A DNA stretch of 64,000 nt from Nitratireductor sp. XY-223. Its GTDB lineage: Bacteria > Pseudomonadota > Alphaproteobacteria > Rhizobiales > Rhizobiaceae. Shown here one piece after another: positions 8,535 to 17,156 of this stretch; the stretch's first letter is position 1; each line of letters begins with the position of its first letter. The stretch is from contig NZ_SPNT01000005.1 of the NCBI RefSeq assembly GCF_004959855.1, positions 62,001 through 126,000 of the forward strand, in the 5' to 3' direction. The notes under the pieces are model-generated. The model did no database searches and was not told where the DNA came from. It saw only the letters and a list, made by a program, of their open reading frames with translations. The translations under genes and the position numbers were made by a program.

Positions 8535-9897
8535 TGTCCTGCCCGTCCCTGTCGCGCCGGCCCGGGCTGTCGCCCGTTCCGTTGTCCGCGGAATTCTGCT
8601 GTCCGGACTGCAGGGAAGCGTCACCGGAAGTCTGACTGCCGCCCTGCGAGGCGGTGACCGACTGCTGGATCAGTCCGCGCTCCTGTCCGGGCGGCTGGAT
8701 GGTGATGTGTTCAACCGCATATCCCTGGCCCTTGAGCGCCTTTATTATCTGCTGCTGGCCGTCGGCGAGGTGCCGATAGGCCTCGATTGTCTCGACCTTC
8801 AGTTCGACCAGAAGCTGCCCGCCCGACAGTTTCAGCGTTGCGTCGACGGATCCAAGCTCGGCCGGATTGAGGCGGATCTTGAGCGTATTGACCGTATTCT
8901 GCGCCTGATCGAGGCTTTGCGCGGAAATCGATTCCGCTCCGCGCAGCATCGCACTCCAGGACGCGTCGCCGGTTACAGCGCTGACCACGGCGGCCGCGCT
9001 CGACTGGCTGGCCGACAATCCCGGAAACTGCCGTGCCTCGATCACTGTCACCATGTTGCTGGACAGGCTGACCGGTTCAGCGCCGCCGGCCGGCGGCTGG
9101 GGCGTTCCACCCCCGCCCGGCGTAACCGCGTCCCTGCTGCGGGCAAATCCGAACAGGTCGAGCACCCGGCGGGCGCCCCCCGGCGCATCGGCATCGCCCT
9201 GCTGCCTGCCGCCGGACCGGTCACCGTCGCCGCGCATGTGCGGCCCAGTCGCGTCGTTTGCCGAAGTCCCTGCGTCGCTGCGCCCGGCAAGGACAGCATC
9301 GGCGGTCGGCCGTGTGGGTGAATCCGCGTTGGCACTGGAACGCGACATTTCCCGCTGCGATGCATGCCCCGGCATTATGCCGTGAACAGGCGCCGGCGGC
9401 AGGTCCTGTAACGGGTTTGCAGCGCGCGGCAATTCCGTCACGTCCCTGTCCGCGGGCGTATCCGTCATCTTTCCCGGATCGCCGGCTTCGACCGCGGCCC
9501 GCATTTGCGGTTTCCCCGCGTCCGGGCCGCCCGGGTCCATGTCCGGGGGCAGCGGCTCGGCGCGTGTTCCCCCGGGCGCCGGGCCCGGTGCTGGCGCTGC
9601 GATCTCTCCATCCTTGAGGGCTGACTTGTCCATGATGGTGACGAGCGGCCGTTCGGAACGCGGCTGCGGATCTGCACGTCCCGCGCCTGCGTCATCCGCG
9701 GTTCCGGTGGTCTTCGCCGGCGTTCCCGGCGGATCCGACGGGGCGTTGCCCCGAGCCTCGAGAACGGCCGCGTCGAAGGCGGATCCGTCCGCGGATTTCG
9801 AAGCACCCTGTTGTTTCGGCCCGGTCCCCTTGCCGAGGAGGGCGGCGGTGTCGGCAGCGCCCTTGCCCGGGCCCGATGGCGCATTGCTATTCATCAC
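8461..9897 (-). CDS. fliK: Flagellar hook-length control protein FliK (formerly MotD)
   Basis: A 478-residue protein with a long low-complexity N-terminal half rich in Pro, Gly, Asp and Ala (the ruler part) and a compact C-terminal domain at about 325-410 (TLKIRLNPAELGSVDATLKLSGGQLLVELKVETIEAYRHL). This matches the Flg_hook/FliK_C domain with its L-x-P-x-x-L-G-x-V motif. In Sinorhizobium the equivalent was named MotD before reassignment as FliK. It overlaps the motC end by 11 bases; two ATGs in tandem (9897, 9894) could serve as start. Confidence 0.9.
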   Translation of the reverse strand: MMNSNAPSGPGKGAADTAALLGKGTGPKQQGASKSADGSAFDAAVLEARGNAPSDPPGTPAKTTGTADDAGAGRADPQPRSERPLVTIMDKSALKDGEIAAPAPGPAPGGTRAEPLPPDMDPGGPDAGKPQMRAAVEAGDPGKMTDTPADRDVTELPRAANPLQDLPPAPVHGIMPGHASQREMSRSSANADSPTRPTADAVLAGRSDAGTSANDATGPHMRGDGDRSGGRQQGDADAPGGARRVLDLFGFARSRDAVTPGGGGTPQPPAGGAEPVSLSSNMVTVIEARQFPGLSASQSSAAAVVSAVTGDASWSAMLRGAESISAQSLDQAQNTVNTLKIRLNPAELGSVDATLKLSGGQLLVELKVETIEAYRHLADGQQQIIKALKGQGYAVEHITIQPPGQERGLIQQSVTASQGGSQTSGDASLQSGQQNSADNGTGDSPGRRDRDGQDNDRNNSGDQPAADDAAGLSDAVYL

Positions 9898-11152
9898 TGC
9901 TCCCGTCCAGCATGGAATCGATGTCCTCTATCGTGGCTCTCTTTGCGGCAAGGAACAGGTCGTGGCCGTCGCTTTCCACCACCGGGGCATCCGCCTCCGG
10001 ATCGTCCTTTTCCATGTCGTCAGCCGCCGTTAACTCAGATGACGGCACCGGCATGGCCAGCCTTTGCGGATCGGGCGGCGCCGTCACCTGCCTGGCAATC
10101 GTCTTTGCGGCGTCCCGCAGGGCGCGGTCCCGCTGCGAAAGCTTGTCATCCGGAATCGCCGCGATGGTTTCGATCGCTTCCGTCACGTCGCCTGTCGGAA
10201 CCTTCGCAATGCCGGCATAGAACCCGGCCAGATCGCGCACGACATCGCGGGTCTCGCCCGACAGCGACTCGGCACGCGAGGCCGCAAGAAGCGCGATGTC
10301 CTCCTTGCCGGCGATCGTTCCCATGCGCGCCATGCGCAAATAGATTTCGCGCTGCCGCGAGCGGTCCATCAGCGAAAGGATGTACTCCACCCGCTCACGG
10401 TCGACGCTTTCGGAGTGATAGACGATGGCATAGACGAAGATATCGACGAACTGGCTGGCATAGGGCGAATGCAGGAAACGGCGCACATAGCGCTCGGCAT
10501 TGTCGAGCGCGCGGCCGACGTCACCCGTGCGCGATGCAATGTGTGTCGCCCGCCGAAGCGCCGATTCCTCGATGATGGTTCCGGGCGCGAGAAGGCGGGC
10601 CCAATCGAACAGGCGCAGCGCCTCTTCCTCGTTCTTTGCCGCGACGACATTGGCGGTGACCAGCATCAGATAGGCGCCGATCCGGCTGTCGGCGAATTCG
10701 GGAAGCAGTCCTTGAAATACGGGCCGCGCGGCCTCCGGCGAACCCGAGAAATAGGCATTGAGCGCGGCCGAGAGCCGGCGGTCGAACCGCTCCTCGACAT
10801 CGTTTTCGACCAACAACACCAGCGTTTCCGGATTGCCGCCGCTCATCGCGTAGATAAAGGCGGCCTCGACATTGCGGTTGTCTTCAAACGTTTCCTGGCT
10901 CGCGGAGCGCAGGTTCTGGTCAACGATCTTGAGCAGATGGCGCTGCATCTCGCCGGCCGAATGGTCGCCCTGCACCACCGCGTCCTGCACGAATTGCAGC
11001 GAGCGGACGATCTTGTAGGGCGCAAGGCCCGCATCACCGTCATCGGCCGCAGAATGGGCCACCGCCGCGAAAAACGGCAAAACGAGCATTGGCAGGGCGC
11101 GGCGGACACACCGTGCGATCGATCCTGCCATGCGCTCTTGAACGGATACCAT
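9887..11152 (-). CDS. motC: Periplasmic motility protein MotC
   Basis: A 421-residue exported protein with an N-terminal signal (about residues 8-35, RRALPMLVLPFFAAVAHSAA) and an alpha-helical repeat-like body. MotC is peculiar to rhizobia and relatives: it is periplasmic and works with MotB to set motor speed. It follows motB by 6 bases and overlaps fliK. A second ATG at 11131 (MAGSIARCVRRALP) is an alternative start that leaves the signal peptide intact. Its dedicated chaperone MotE is encoded at 19134-19679. Confidence 0.92.
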   Translation of the reverse strand: MVSVQERMAGSIARCVRRALPMLVLPFFAAVAHSAADDGDAGLAPYKIVRSLQFVQDAVVQGDHSAGEMQRHLLKIVDQNLRSASQETFEDNRNVEAAFIYAMSGGNPETLVLLVENDVEERFDRRLSAALNAYFSGSPEAARPVFQGLLPEFADSRIGAYLMLVTANVVAAKNEEEALRLFDWARLLAPGTIIEESALRRATHIASRTGDVGRALDNAERYVRRFLHSPYASQFVDIFVYAIVYHSESVDRERVEYILSLMDRSRQREIYLRMARMGTIAGKEDIALLAASRAESLSGETRDVVRDLAGFYAGIAKVPTGDVTEAIETIAAIPDDKLSQRDRALRDAAKTIARQVTAPPDPQRLAMPVPSSELTAADDMEKDDPEADAPVVESDGHDLFLAAKRATIEDIDSMLDGSSDE

Positions 11153-11158
11153 CGGCCG

Positions 11159-12448
11159 CTACCCCGCAGGCCCGACGATCAGGATCTCGATGCGCCTGTT
11201 GGCATCGGCCAGCGGGTCCTCCGCGTCCTTCAGCTTGCGGTCGGCGAATCCGGAAACCTCGACGATCCGGTTTTCATCCAAGCCGCCGCGGATGAGCATG
11301 TAGTAGGCGCTGTGCGCCCGGGCCATGGAGAGCTTCCAGTTGTCGTTCTTCGTCCCGGCAAACGGGCGGGCATCCGTGTGGCCTCGAATGGCGACGGCCC
11401 CCTGGCGTTCGGACAAGATACGGCCGATCTCGGCCATCGCGAGGACAAGGTCCCGTTTCGGAACCGCGGAGCCCACATTGAACATGCCGCCCTTCACTTC
11501 GTCGGTAAGGGAAACCAGCAATCCACCTTCGGCGGGTGCCACCGTCAGCCCGTCGCCAAGCTGGATCTGGTCCTCCGAGAGCGCCTGCTCGATCTGTTCC
11601 TTGAGTTCGGTCGCCTCCTGCTCCTGCTCTACAGTCGGCGCCTCTTCTAGCGCTGCCGGATCGGCCGCCTCCTCGACCTGAACCTCGCCGTCGGCGTCAA
11701 CGACAAGCCGGCCGGTCTTGCCGCCGGCCGCCTCTCCGGCGGCCTCCACCGAGCGTTCCAGTTCCTCGCTGACCGGTGCGGCCGCTTCCAGCGCTTCCTC
11801 GATGGCATCGCGGCTGCCGCCCTCAAGGATGCCCTTCTCGGTGCCGGTCTCCGTCACATCGGACGACGTTGCTATCTCGATCGCCTTTGACCAGAAGTCG
11901 GGATCGAAGGGATCGCGATACGCTTCGCCGCCGGAGGCGCCGGTCGCCGGTCCGGACGTGTTCGCCCCGCCCTCTCCGGCGGCGCTGACGTTGGTCTGCT
12001 GGCCTGTCTCGAGGGCTATTTCGGCGAGTATTGAATACGGGTTTTCAAAAAAGTCGGCATCCGAGTACTTGGCTTCCTCGCCCGCCGCGGAATCGATGTC
12101 GTCGCCGCCGCCGGTCTGCGGACCGGCCTCGTAGCCGGCCTTGTCGCTGTCCGACAGATATTCGACCTCGTCGCCCACCGTCGCCTGATCCTGCTGCTTC
12201 AGGCCGCGCTCGGCAGGTTTGTTGTCGGTCAGCCTGATGGGGTTGAAATAGCTGGCGACAGCCGCCCTGGTCTCGTCATTGGAGGCATTGATCAACCACA
12301 TGACCAGAAAGAAGGCCATCATGGCGGTCATGAAGTCGGCATAGGCGATCTTCCAGGCGCCGCCGTGGTGACCGTCATGACCACCGCCGCGCTTCTTGAC
12401 GATGATGACCTCTCCACCGGAGTGGTGTCTCGACTGGCTCTCGCTCAA
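11159..12448 (-). CDS. motB: Flagellar stator protein MotB
   Basis: The start is placed at a TTG (12448) that overlaps the fliH-like stop (TTGA), giving [22 protein letters not shown], much like relatives; GAGGTG lies 7 bases upstream. One membrane helix follows with the proton-path Asp ([21 protein letters not shown], about residue 37). A long acidic Ala/Glu-rich linker (about 100-280) leads to an OmpA-type peptidoglycan-binding domain ([13 protein letters not shown] and [10 protein letters not shown]). An ATG start at 12496 would overlap the upstream gene by 52 bases and lacks family support. MotB anchors the MotA/B proton channel to the cell wall. Confidence 0.92.
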   Translation of the reverse strand: MSESQSRHHSGGEVIIVKKRGGGHDGHHGGAWKIAYADFMTAMMAFFLVMWLINASNDETRAAVASYFNPIRLTDNKPAERGLKQQDQATVGDEVEYLSDSDKAGYEAGPQTGGGDDIDSAAGEEAKYSDADFFENPYSILAEIALETGQQTNVSAAGEGGANTSGPATGASGGEAYRDPFDPDFWSKAIEIATSSDVTETGTEKGILEGGSRDAIEEALEAAAPVSEELERSVEAAGEAAGGKTGRLVVDADGEVQVEEAADPAALEEAPTVEQEQEATELKEQIEQALSEDQIQLGDGLTVAPAEGGLLVSLTDEVKGGMFNVGSAVPKRDLVLAMAEIGRILSERQGAVAIRGHTDARPFAGTKNDNWKLSMARAHSAYYMLIRGGLDENRIVEVSGFADRKLKDAEDPLADANRRIEILIVGPAG

Positions 12449-13104
12449 GGCAGCACCTCGCGGAGGCGGTCCGCCCATTCGGACAGCCTGGTGCACAGCA
12501 CGGCGTCGTCGACACGGACGGTCAGATCGAATTCATCGCTCTCGACGAATTCGAGCTGCGCGGCGTCCTCGCCGAGCGCGGTCTTGAGGTTTTCGAATAT
12601 CGAGGCCGGGCCGGTGACCGTCATCACCGTCGCCGTCCGGTCCTTCAGCGTCTGCCGTATGGCGGCGGCAAGGGAGGCGACCATCTGCTCGCTCAGCGAC
12701 TGTTCGAAGAGCGGTGCGAGAATGCGGGTGACCTGGGCTCCCAACGCCTCCACCAACTCGTCGCACAGCGCGTCGTAGCGGGTCGCGACAACGGTGGTCA
12801 AATCCTGTTCGTAGCGCGTGCGCAGTTCGTTGATCTCATCGCGGTGGCGGCCACGCTCCTCCTCGAAAGCTTCGTTGAGTCGGATTTCGGCCGCCTGCGC
12901 ACCCTCCAGCCGGCCGCGTTCCATGGCCTCGGCCCTTTCGGCCTCCACATCGACGGCCGCCGCGACCGGCAGCGTCGACTGCGGTGCCACCGTCACCGCA
13001 TCCTGAGGTTCGGGCGGTCCCGGCAGCAATTCGATATCGTCGGCAACCACAAAAGTCTCGGGCTTTCCGAAGTCTTTCAGATAGCGCTCGATCGCAATGG
13101 CCAT
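12445..13104 (-). CDS. fliH: FliH-like export ATPase regulator (candidate)
   Basis: A 219-residue soluble protein with a nearly perfect ribosome site (GGAGGTGA, 13104 start). A charged coiled-coil region (about 50-115, [26 protein letters not shown], with small-residue spacing) and a globular C-terminal part ([41 protein letters not shown]) follow the FliH/FlbE plan, in which the helical arm binds FliN and the C-terminal domain binds FliI. No other fliH is seen near fliI or fliG. The assignment rests on architecture and position as first gene of the motB operon; similarity is weak, so it remains a candidate. Confidence 0.55.
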   Translation of the reverse strand: MAIAIERYLKDFGKPETFVVADDIELLPGPPEPQDAVTVAPQSTLPVAAAVDVEAERAEAMERGRLEGAQAAEIRLNEAFEEERGRHRDEINELRTRYEQDLTTVVATRYDALCDELVEALGAQVTRILAPLFEQSLSEQMVASLAAAIRQTLKDRTATVMTVTGPASIFENLKTALGEDAAQLEFVESDEFDLTVRVDDAVLCTRLSEWADRLREVLP

Positions 13105-13163
13105 TCAATCACCTCCGGGCCTGCAACGCCGGTGCGCCCGCGTGCAGCATTTGCCGCGAAGCA

Positions 13164-13185
13164 TAGGTTTTGAAACTTGTGCGAA
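13164..13185 (-). promoter_or_regulatory. Shared flagellar promoter element, fliH-motB operon
   Basis: Reverse-strand TTCGCACAAG (13185-13176), ten bases, then TA (13165-13164), 60 bases before the fliH-like start. It extends the match to the fliF site over the flanking CATCACC on the upstream side. Confidence 0.6.
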
Positions 13186-13228
13186 GGTGATGGAAAAACC
13201 GGCGTGCTGCGGCTGAAAGGAGCAGGAA

Positions 13229-13252
13229 AGACGGCCGGGTTGCCGGCCGTCT
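13229..13252 (-). terminator. Transcript end hairpin after the first flagellin gene
   Basis: A perfect 10-bp stem (AGACGGCCGG with CCGGCCGTCT) and a 4-base loop, 19 bases past the flagellin stop at 13272. The U-tract after it is short (TTTCC), so it is a moderate intrinsic terminator or an mRNA 3' end protector. It separates the flagellin from the fliH-motB operon. Confidence 0.65.
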
Positions 13253-13271
13253 CAATGTCGTATGCTCAGCG

Positions 13272-14237
13272 CTAGCCCTGGAAGAGCTGCAGGACGTTCT
13301 GCGACGTGGAGTTGGCGATCGACAGCGCCTGGATGCCCAGCTGCTGCTGGGTTTGCAGCGCGTTCAGCCGTGTCGATTCCTCGTTCATGTCGGCATCGAC
13401 CAGGCGTCCGACGCCCTTGTCGATGGAGTCCATCAGGTTGGACACGAAGGTCTCCTGCATCTGGACACGGCTGTTGATCGCACCGAGATCCGATGCCACA
13501 TCGGTGAGCTGGTTGAGGATCTCGTCGGCGACGCGGATCATGGCCTCGACCTCGGCGTCGGTGGTTGATCCGGACAGGGCGATTTCCGTACCCGTGCCGC
13601 CGGTGCCGCCCGCATCGATCAGGAACCAATTGTCAACGGTGCCGGACGGCGTATCAAGCAATTGGTCAGCGTCAATGTCCTTGGTCAGGATGCCGCCGGC
13701 ATCTGACGTCGTGTCGATCAGGACGACAGCCGCGACATCGACATCAAGCGTTGCGATCGAGACATTGCCGGATGCGGAGCGGTTGAAGGAGCCAACGATC
13801 GAGGCCGTCGCTGCAGCCGCGCCGGTGTCATTGAAGAGCCAGTTCTCGCCGCTGAAGGAGGCCGATTCGGCAATCGACGAAAGCTGCTTCTTCAGCTCGG
13901 CGAGTTCCGAGTTGATCTTTACCTTGTCGACGCCGGGTTCGGCAGCGGCGACCAGCTTGGACTTGATCTCGTCGACAACGTCGATGGCGCTGGAAAGAGC
14001 CGTATAGGCGACATCGACCTTGGCGGCGCCGAGGCCGAGCGCATCGCTGACGGTGGACAGCGCCTTGTTGTCGGAGCGCATGGTCGTGGCGATCGACCAG
14101 TAGGCGGCGTTGTCGGAAGCGGTCTCGACGCGGTAGCCCGATGAAATTCGTGCCTGCGTCGTTTCCATTGAAGAGTTGATGCCACGGAGCGTCTGCAGGG
14201 CCGCCATGGCGGCGGCATTGGTCATAATGCTGGTCAT
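13272..14237 (-). CDS. fla: Flagellin (copy 1 of 3)
   Basis: A 321-residue flagellin. The N-terminus MTSIMTNAAAMAALQTLRGI and the C-terminus ending in LGIQALSIANSTSQNVLQLFQG form the D0/D1 helices, with TASDNAAYWSIATTMRSD the conserved early motif; the middle (about 150-215) is the short surface-exposed domain. Monomers are exported and polymerise into the filament. It is nearly identical to copy 2, with which it also shares long stretches of DNA. Its 5' leader carries the conserved structured element; its mRNA ends at the hairpin at 13229-13252. Confidence 0.96.
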   Translation of the reverse strand: MTSIMTNAAAMAALQTLRGINSSMETTQARISSGYRVETASDNAAYWSIATTMRSDNKALSTVSDALGLGAAKVDVAYTALSSAIDVVDEIKSKLVAAAEPGVDKVKINSELAELKKQLSSIAESASFSGENWLFNDTGAAAATASIVGSFNRSASGNVSIATLDVDVAAVVLIDTTSDAGGILTKDIDADQLLDTPSGTVDNWFLIDAGGTGGTGTEIALSGSTTDAEVEAMIRVADEILNQLTDVASDLGAINSRVQMQETFVSNLMDSIDKGVGRLVDADMNEESTRLNALQTQQQLGIQALSIANSTSQNVLQLFQG

Positions 14238-14318
14238 CGGGCTGCCCCTGTTACCAAAAAATTATAGAAAGGGGACATGCCGGATCGGTCGTGCCGGCAA
14301 TGGCGGCTGGCATCATGC
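14238..14318 (-). promoter_or_regulatory. Conserved flagellin leader (copy 1) with Shine-Dalgarno pairing
   Basis: In the mRNA the block reads CCGG hairpin arms (around 14279-14296), then UGUCCCCU (14277-14270), then the Shine-Dalgarno AGGGGCA (14249-14243) just before the start. UGUCCCCU can pair with AGGGGCA with one bulge, hiding the ribosome site. The same order occurs at copies 2 and 3 with compensating changes. Candidate site for FlbT; the structure is predicted by eye. Confidence 0.55.
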
Positions 14319-14449
14319 CCGCTGATCCGGATCGAAAAAGGTCAACCCGCCATTCGTTAACAAATCTACTAAGACTATGGTTAACAGAGTATTAACCCGC
14401 ACCGCAAGCGGTTAAATATCGTAACGAAAACGTAAATAAAAACAGATTG

Positions 14450-14486
14450 ATAAAAAGAGAAACCGCACCACTTGCGTGATGCGGTT
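14450..14486 (-). terminator. Intrinsic terminator of flagellin copy 2
   Basis: Reverse-strand stem AACCGCATCAC / GTGGTGCGGTT (11 bp, one wobble, GCAA loop; 14461-14486) followed by TCTCTTTTTATC. A strong rho-independent terminator about 100 bases after the stop of flagellin copy 2. The remainder of the 14319-14588 spacer is the AT-rich upstream region of copy 1. Confidence 0.85.
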
Positions 14487-14588
14487 CCAATTTTTGCCGG
14501 ATATCTGCGCCGAGGCGAATCGCTGGCGTGAAATGCCGCTGCGTCCGCCTTGGCGGTCCCGGCCCTGAAGAGGGCCGGGTGTCTGCCA

Positions 14589-15551
14589 TTACTGGAAGAG
14601 CCGCAGGATATTCTGCGAGGAGGAGTTGGCGATCGACAGCGCCTGGATGCCGAGCTGCTGCTGGGTCTGCAGGGCCGACAGGCGTGTCGATTCCTCGTTC
14701 ATATCGGCATCGACCAGGCGTCCGACGCCCTTGTCGATGGAGTCCATCAGGTTGGACACGAAGGTCTCCTGCATCTCGACGCGACTGTTGATCGCACCGA
14801 GATCCGATGCCACATCGGTGAGCTGGTTGAGGATCTCGTCGGCGACGCGGATCATGGCCTCGACCTCGGCGTCGGTGGTTGCCGTGGACAGGGCGATTTC
14901 CGTGCCGGTACCGCCGGTGCCGCCGCCATCGATCAGGAACCAATTGTCAACGGTGCCGGACGGCGTATCAAGCAATTGGTCAGCATCAATGTCCTTGGTC
15001 AGGATGCCGCCGGCATCTGACGTCGTGTCGATCAGGACGACAGCCGCGACATCGACGTCAAGCGTTGCGATCGAGACATTGCCGGATGCGGAGCGGTTGA
15101 AGGAGCCAACGATCGAGGCTGTCGCTGCAGCCGCGCCGGTGTCGTTGTAAAGCCAGTTCTCGCCGCTGAAGGAGGCCGATTCGGCAATCGACGAAAGCTG
15201 CTTCTTCAGCTCGGCGAGTTCCGAATTGATCTTTTCCTTGTCGACGCCGGGTTCGGCAGCGGCGACCAGCTTGGACTTGATCTCGTCGACAACGTCGATG
15301 GCGCTGTCGAGCGCCGTATAAGCGACATCGACCTTGGCAGCGCCGAGGCCGAGCGCGTCGCTGACGGTGGACAGCGCCTTGTTGTCGGAGCGCATGGTCG
15401 TCGCGATCGACCAGTAGGCGGCGTTGTCGGAAGCGGTTTCAACGCGATAGCCGGAAGAAATCCGAGCCTGCGTCATTTCCATGGAAGAGTTGATGCCACG
15501 GAGCGTTTGCAGCGCGGCCATGGCGGCGGTGTTGGTCATAATGCTTGTCAT
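14589..15551 (-). CDS. fla: Flagellin (copy 2 of 3)
   Basis: A 320-residue flagellin when started at 15551 (MTSIMTNTAAMAALQ); the longer frame to 15680 only reads through the leader. Differences from copy 1 are few, such as SSMEMT for SSMETT, LDSAID for LSSAID, LYNDTG for LFNDTG and STATTD for SGSTTD. The Shine-Dalgarno AAGGGG is 6-8 bases upstream. It ends with the strong terminator at 14450-14486, so the flagellins are probably separate transcripts. Confidence 0.96.
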   Translation of the reverse strand: MTSIMTNTAAMAALQTLRGINSSMEMTQARISSGYRVETASDNAAYWSIATTMRSDNKALSTVSDALGLGAAKVDVAYTALDSAIDVVDEIKSKLVAAAEPGVDKEKINSELAELKKQLSSIAESASFSGENWLYNDTGAAAATASIVGSFNRSASGNVSIATLDVDVAAVVLIDTTSDAGGILTKDIDADQLLDTPSGTVDNWFLIDGGGTGGTGTEIALSTATTDAEVEAMIRVADEILNQLTDVASDLGAINSRVEMQETFVSNLMDSIDKGVGRLVDADMNEESTRLSALQTQQQLGIQALSIANSSSQNILRLFQ

Positions 15552-15624
15552 TGTCTGCCCCTTCTGACAGTCGACATCTAAGGGACATGCCGGAGTGGAC
15601 CGGCAACGACGGTGTCGCATCATG
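15552..15624 (-). promoter_or_regulatory. Conserved flagellin leader (copy 2) with Shine-Dalgarno pairing
   Basis: UGUCCCUU (15587-15580) can pair over 8 positions with AAGGGGCA (15563-15556), one G-U wobble, closing off the ribosome site. Upstream in the mRNA is a small hairpin with GCCGG/CCGGC arms around 15588-15604, and then the conserved GCATGATGC (15623-15617 region). Confidence 0.55.
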
Positions 15625-15823
15625 CTCACCTGGGGTCCACCTGCGTAAAGGCGCCAACCCGGTCCGTCATTCGTCGCCAATACAACACATTATTAAGGTT
15701 AATCAATTCTGAACAAAGCCGCACAAGCGGTTGTTTTTTTTGGTTAATGGACGGTAAACGTTTACCTCTTGTTAACGAACGGCCCTGCCAGCGCCCTGAT
15801 CTGCGGAAAAAGCGCACAATACA

Positions 15824-15856
15824 AAACGCCGCAATCCCCTGCGGGATGCGGCGTTT
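15824..15856. terminator. Strong two-part hairpin between flagellin copies 2 and 3
   Basis: AAACGCCGCA (15824-15833) pairs with TGCGGCGTTT (15847-15856), and inside it TCCC pairs with GGGA. The flanking A- and T-rich ends make it a possible terminator in the minus direction for flagellin copy 3, the second hairpin after its stop. Confidence 0.6.
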
Positions 15857-15894
15857 CATCGTGCTGAACGAAAACAAAGTCAGCCAACTGGAAA

Positions 15895-15916
15895 GGAGCG
15901 GCCAAGAGGCCGCTCC
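15895..15916 (-). terminator. Transcript end hairpin after flagellin copy 3
   Basis: A 9-bp perfect stem, GGAGCGGCC / GGCCGCTCC with a TCTT loop on the reverse strand, followed by TTTCC, 36 bases after the copy 3 stop. It resembles the hairpin after copy 1. Confidence 0.65.
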
Positions 15917-15951
15917 CCGGTTTTACCTCATTCCGTCAATTGACGGCGCTC

Positions 15952-16914
15952 TTAACGGAAGAGCGAAAGGACGTTCTGGGTGTTCGAGTTGGCGATCGAG
16001 AGCGCCTGGATGCCCAGCTGCTGCTGGGTCTGCAGGGCCGCCAGCCTTGTCGATTCCTCGTTCATGTCGGCATCGACCAGGCGTCCGACGCCCTGGTCAA
16101 TCGCGTCCATCAGGTTGGAAACGAAGTCCTCCTGCATGGAGATACGGGAGTTGACCGCACCCAGGCTGGAAGCCGCATCGGTCAGCTGGCTCATGATCTC
16201 GTCGGCGACGCGGATCATGGCTTCGATTTCAGCATCCGTGGTGGATGAGGACAGGGAGATCTCCGTGCCCGTGCCGCCCGTGCCGCCGCCATCGATCAGG
16301 AAGTAGTTGTCAGCCGTGCCGGTCGGTGTGTCGAGCAGCGCGTCCGCATCGATGTCCTGCGTCAGGATACCGCCGGCATCCGAGGTGGTGTCGATCAGAA
16401 CGACGCTGGCAACGTCGACGTCAAGCGTCGCGATGGAGACATTGCCGGAGGCCGAACGGTTGAACGATCCGACGATCGAGGCGGTGGAAGCCGCAGATCC
16501 GGTGTCGTTGTAGAGCCAGTTCTCGCCACTGAAGGAAGCCGATTCTGCAATCGAGGAAAGCTGGTTCTTCAGCTCGGTAAGTTCCGAGTTGATCTTTTCA
16601 ACGTCGACGCCCGGTTCGGCGGCAGCGACCAGCTTGGACTTGATTTCATCGACAACGTCGATGGCGCTTTCAAGGCCCGTGTAGGCGATGTCGGTCTTCG
16701 CGGCACCAAGGCCCAGCGCGTCGCTGACGGTGGACAGTGCCTTGTTGTCGGAACGCATGGTCGTTGCGATCGACCAGTAGGCGGCGTTGTCGGATGCCGT
16801 TTCAACGCGATAACCGGAAGAAATACGCGCCTGCGTCGTCTCAAGTCCGGAGTTGATGGAACGCAGCGTCTGCAGCGCAGCCATCGCAGCATTGTTGGTA
16901 TTAATACTCGTCAT
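15952..16914 (-). CDS. fla: Flagellin (copy 3 of 3)
   Basis: A 320-residue flagellin started at 16914 (MTSINTNNAAMAALQTLRSI). The same D0/D1 ends and short central domain as copies 1 and 2, but more substitutions (NSGLETT, KTDIAYTGLESA, VASVVLID, LTDAASSLGAVNSRISM), so it is the divergent member. The first of the three in transcription direction. Its leader has the conserved structured element with a compensatory A-U pair in the CCGG hairpin. Confidence 0.96.
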   Translation of the reverse strand: MTSINTNNAAMAALQTLRSINSGLETTQARISSGYRVETASDNAAYWSIATTMRSDNKALSTVSDALGLGAAKTDIAYTGLESAIDVVDEIKSKLVAAAEPGVDVEKINSELTELKNQLSSIAESASFSGENWLYNDTGSAASTASIVGSFNRSASGNVSIATLDVDVASVVLIDTTSDAGGILTQDIDADALLDTPTGTADNYFLIDGGGTGGTGTEISLSSSTTDAEIEAMIRVADEIMSQLTDAASSLGAVNSRISMQEDFVSNLMDAIDQGVGRLVDADMNEESTRLAALQTQQQLGIQALSIANSNTQNVLSLFR

Positions 16915-16994
16915 GGATTTGTCCCTCGGGTAACCCGATACGATAGGGGACATACCGGACTTGATTACCGGTGATGGCGGATCGGCATCATGCC
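16915..16994 (-). promoter_or_regulatory. Conserved flagellin leader (copy 3) with Shine-Dalgarno pairing
   Basis: UGUCCCCU (16952-16945) can pair with the Shine-Dalgarno AGGGACA (16926-16920), where ACA replaces the GCA of the other copies and restores a full UGU/ACA pairing; an inner CGGG/CCCG hairpin lies between. The upstream hairpin has ACCGG/CCGGU in place of GCCGG/CCGGC. The rest of the spacer to fliP (to 17156) is AT-rich promoter sequence. Confidence 0.55.
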
Positions 16995-17156
16995 TGCCGG
17001 CCACCCGACGCACGCGTGGGGACCTTTCCCGTCATGTTGCCGGGCACTGTGACAATCAGCGGTTACGAAATGGCTAACGCCCTGCGGCAGCCGCACGGGC
17101 GCAACAAACAACTAAAAAACATGGTTAACAAAGGGTTTACCCCGCCCGGCAGCGGC

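Larger units (their letters stand above)
13272..16914 (-). repeat. Tandem array of three flagellin genes
   Basis: Three consecutive, same-strand flagellin genes with very similar sequence, leaders and lengths (321, 320, 320 residues). Copies 1 and 2 share long identical DNA runs, notably in the central variable domain, consistent with recent duplication or gene conversion; copy 3 is older. Sinorhizobium meliloti has four such genes at the same place. Confidence 0.9.

Noticed and set aside
13252-14943. Pair of similar minus-strand frames (13252-13629 and 14392-14943)
   Set aside because: They look like a repeated gene pair but are the same alternate frame of flagellin copies 1 and 2.
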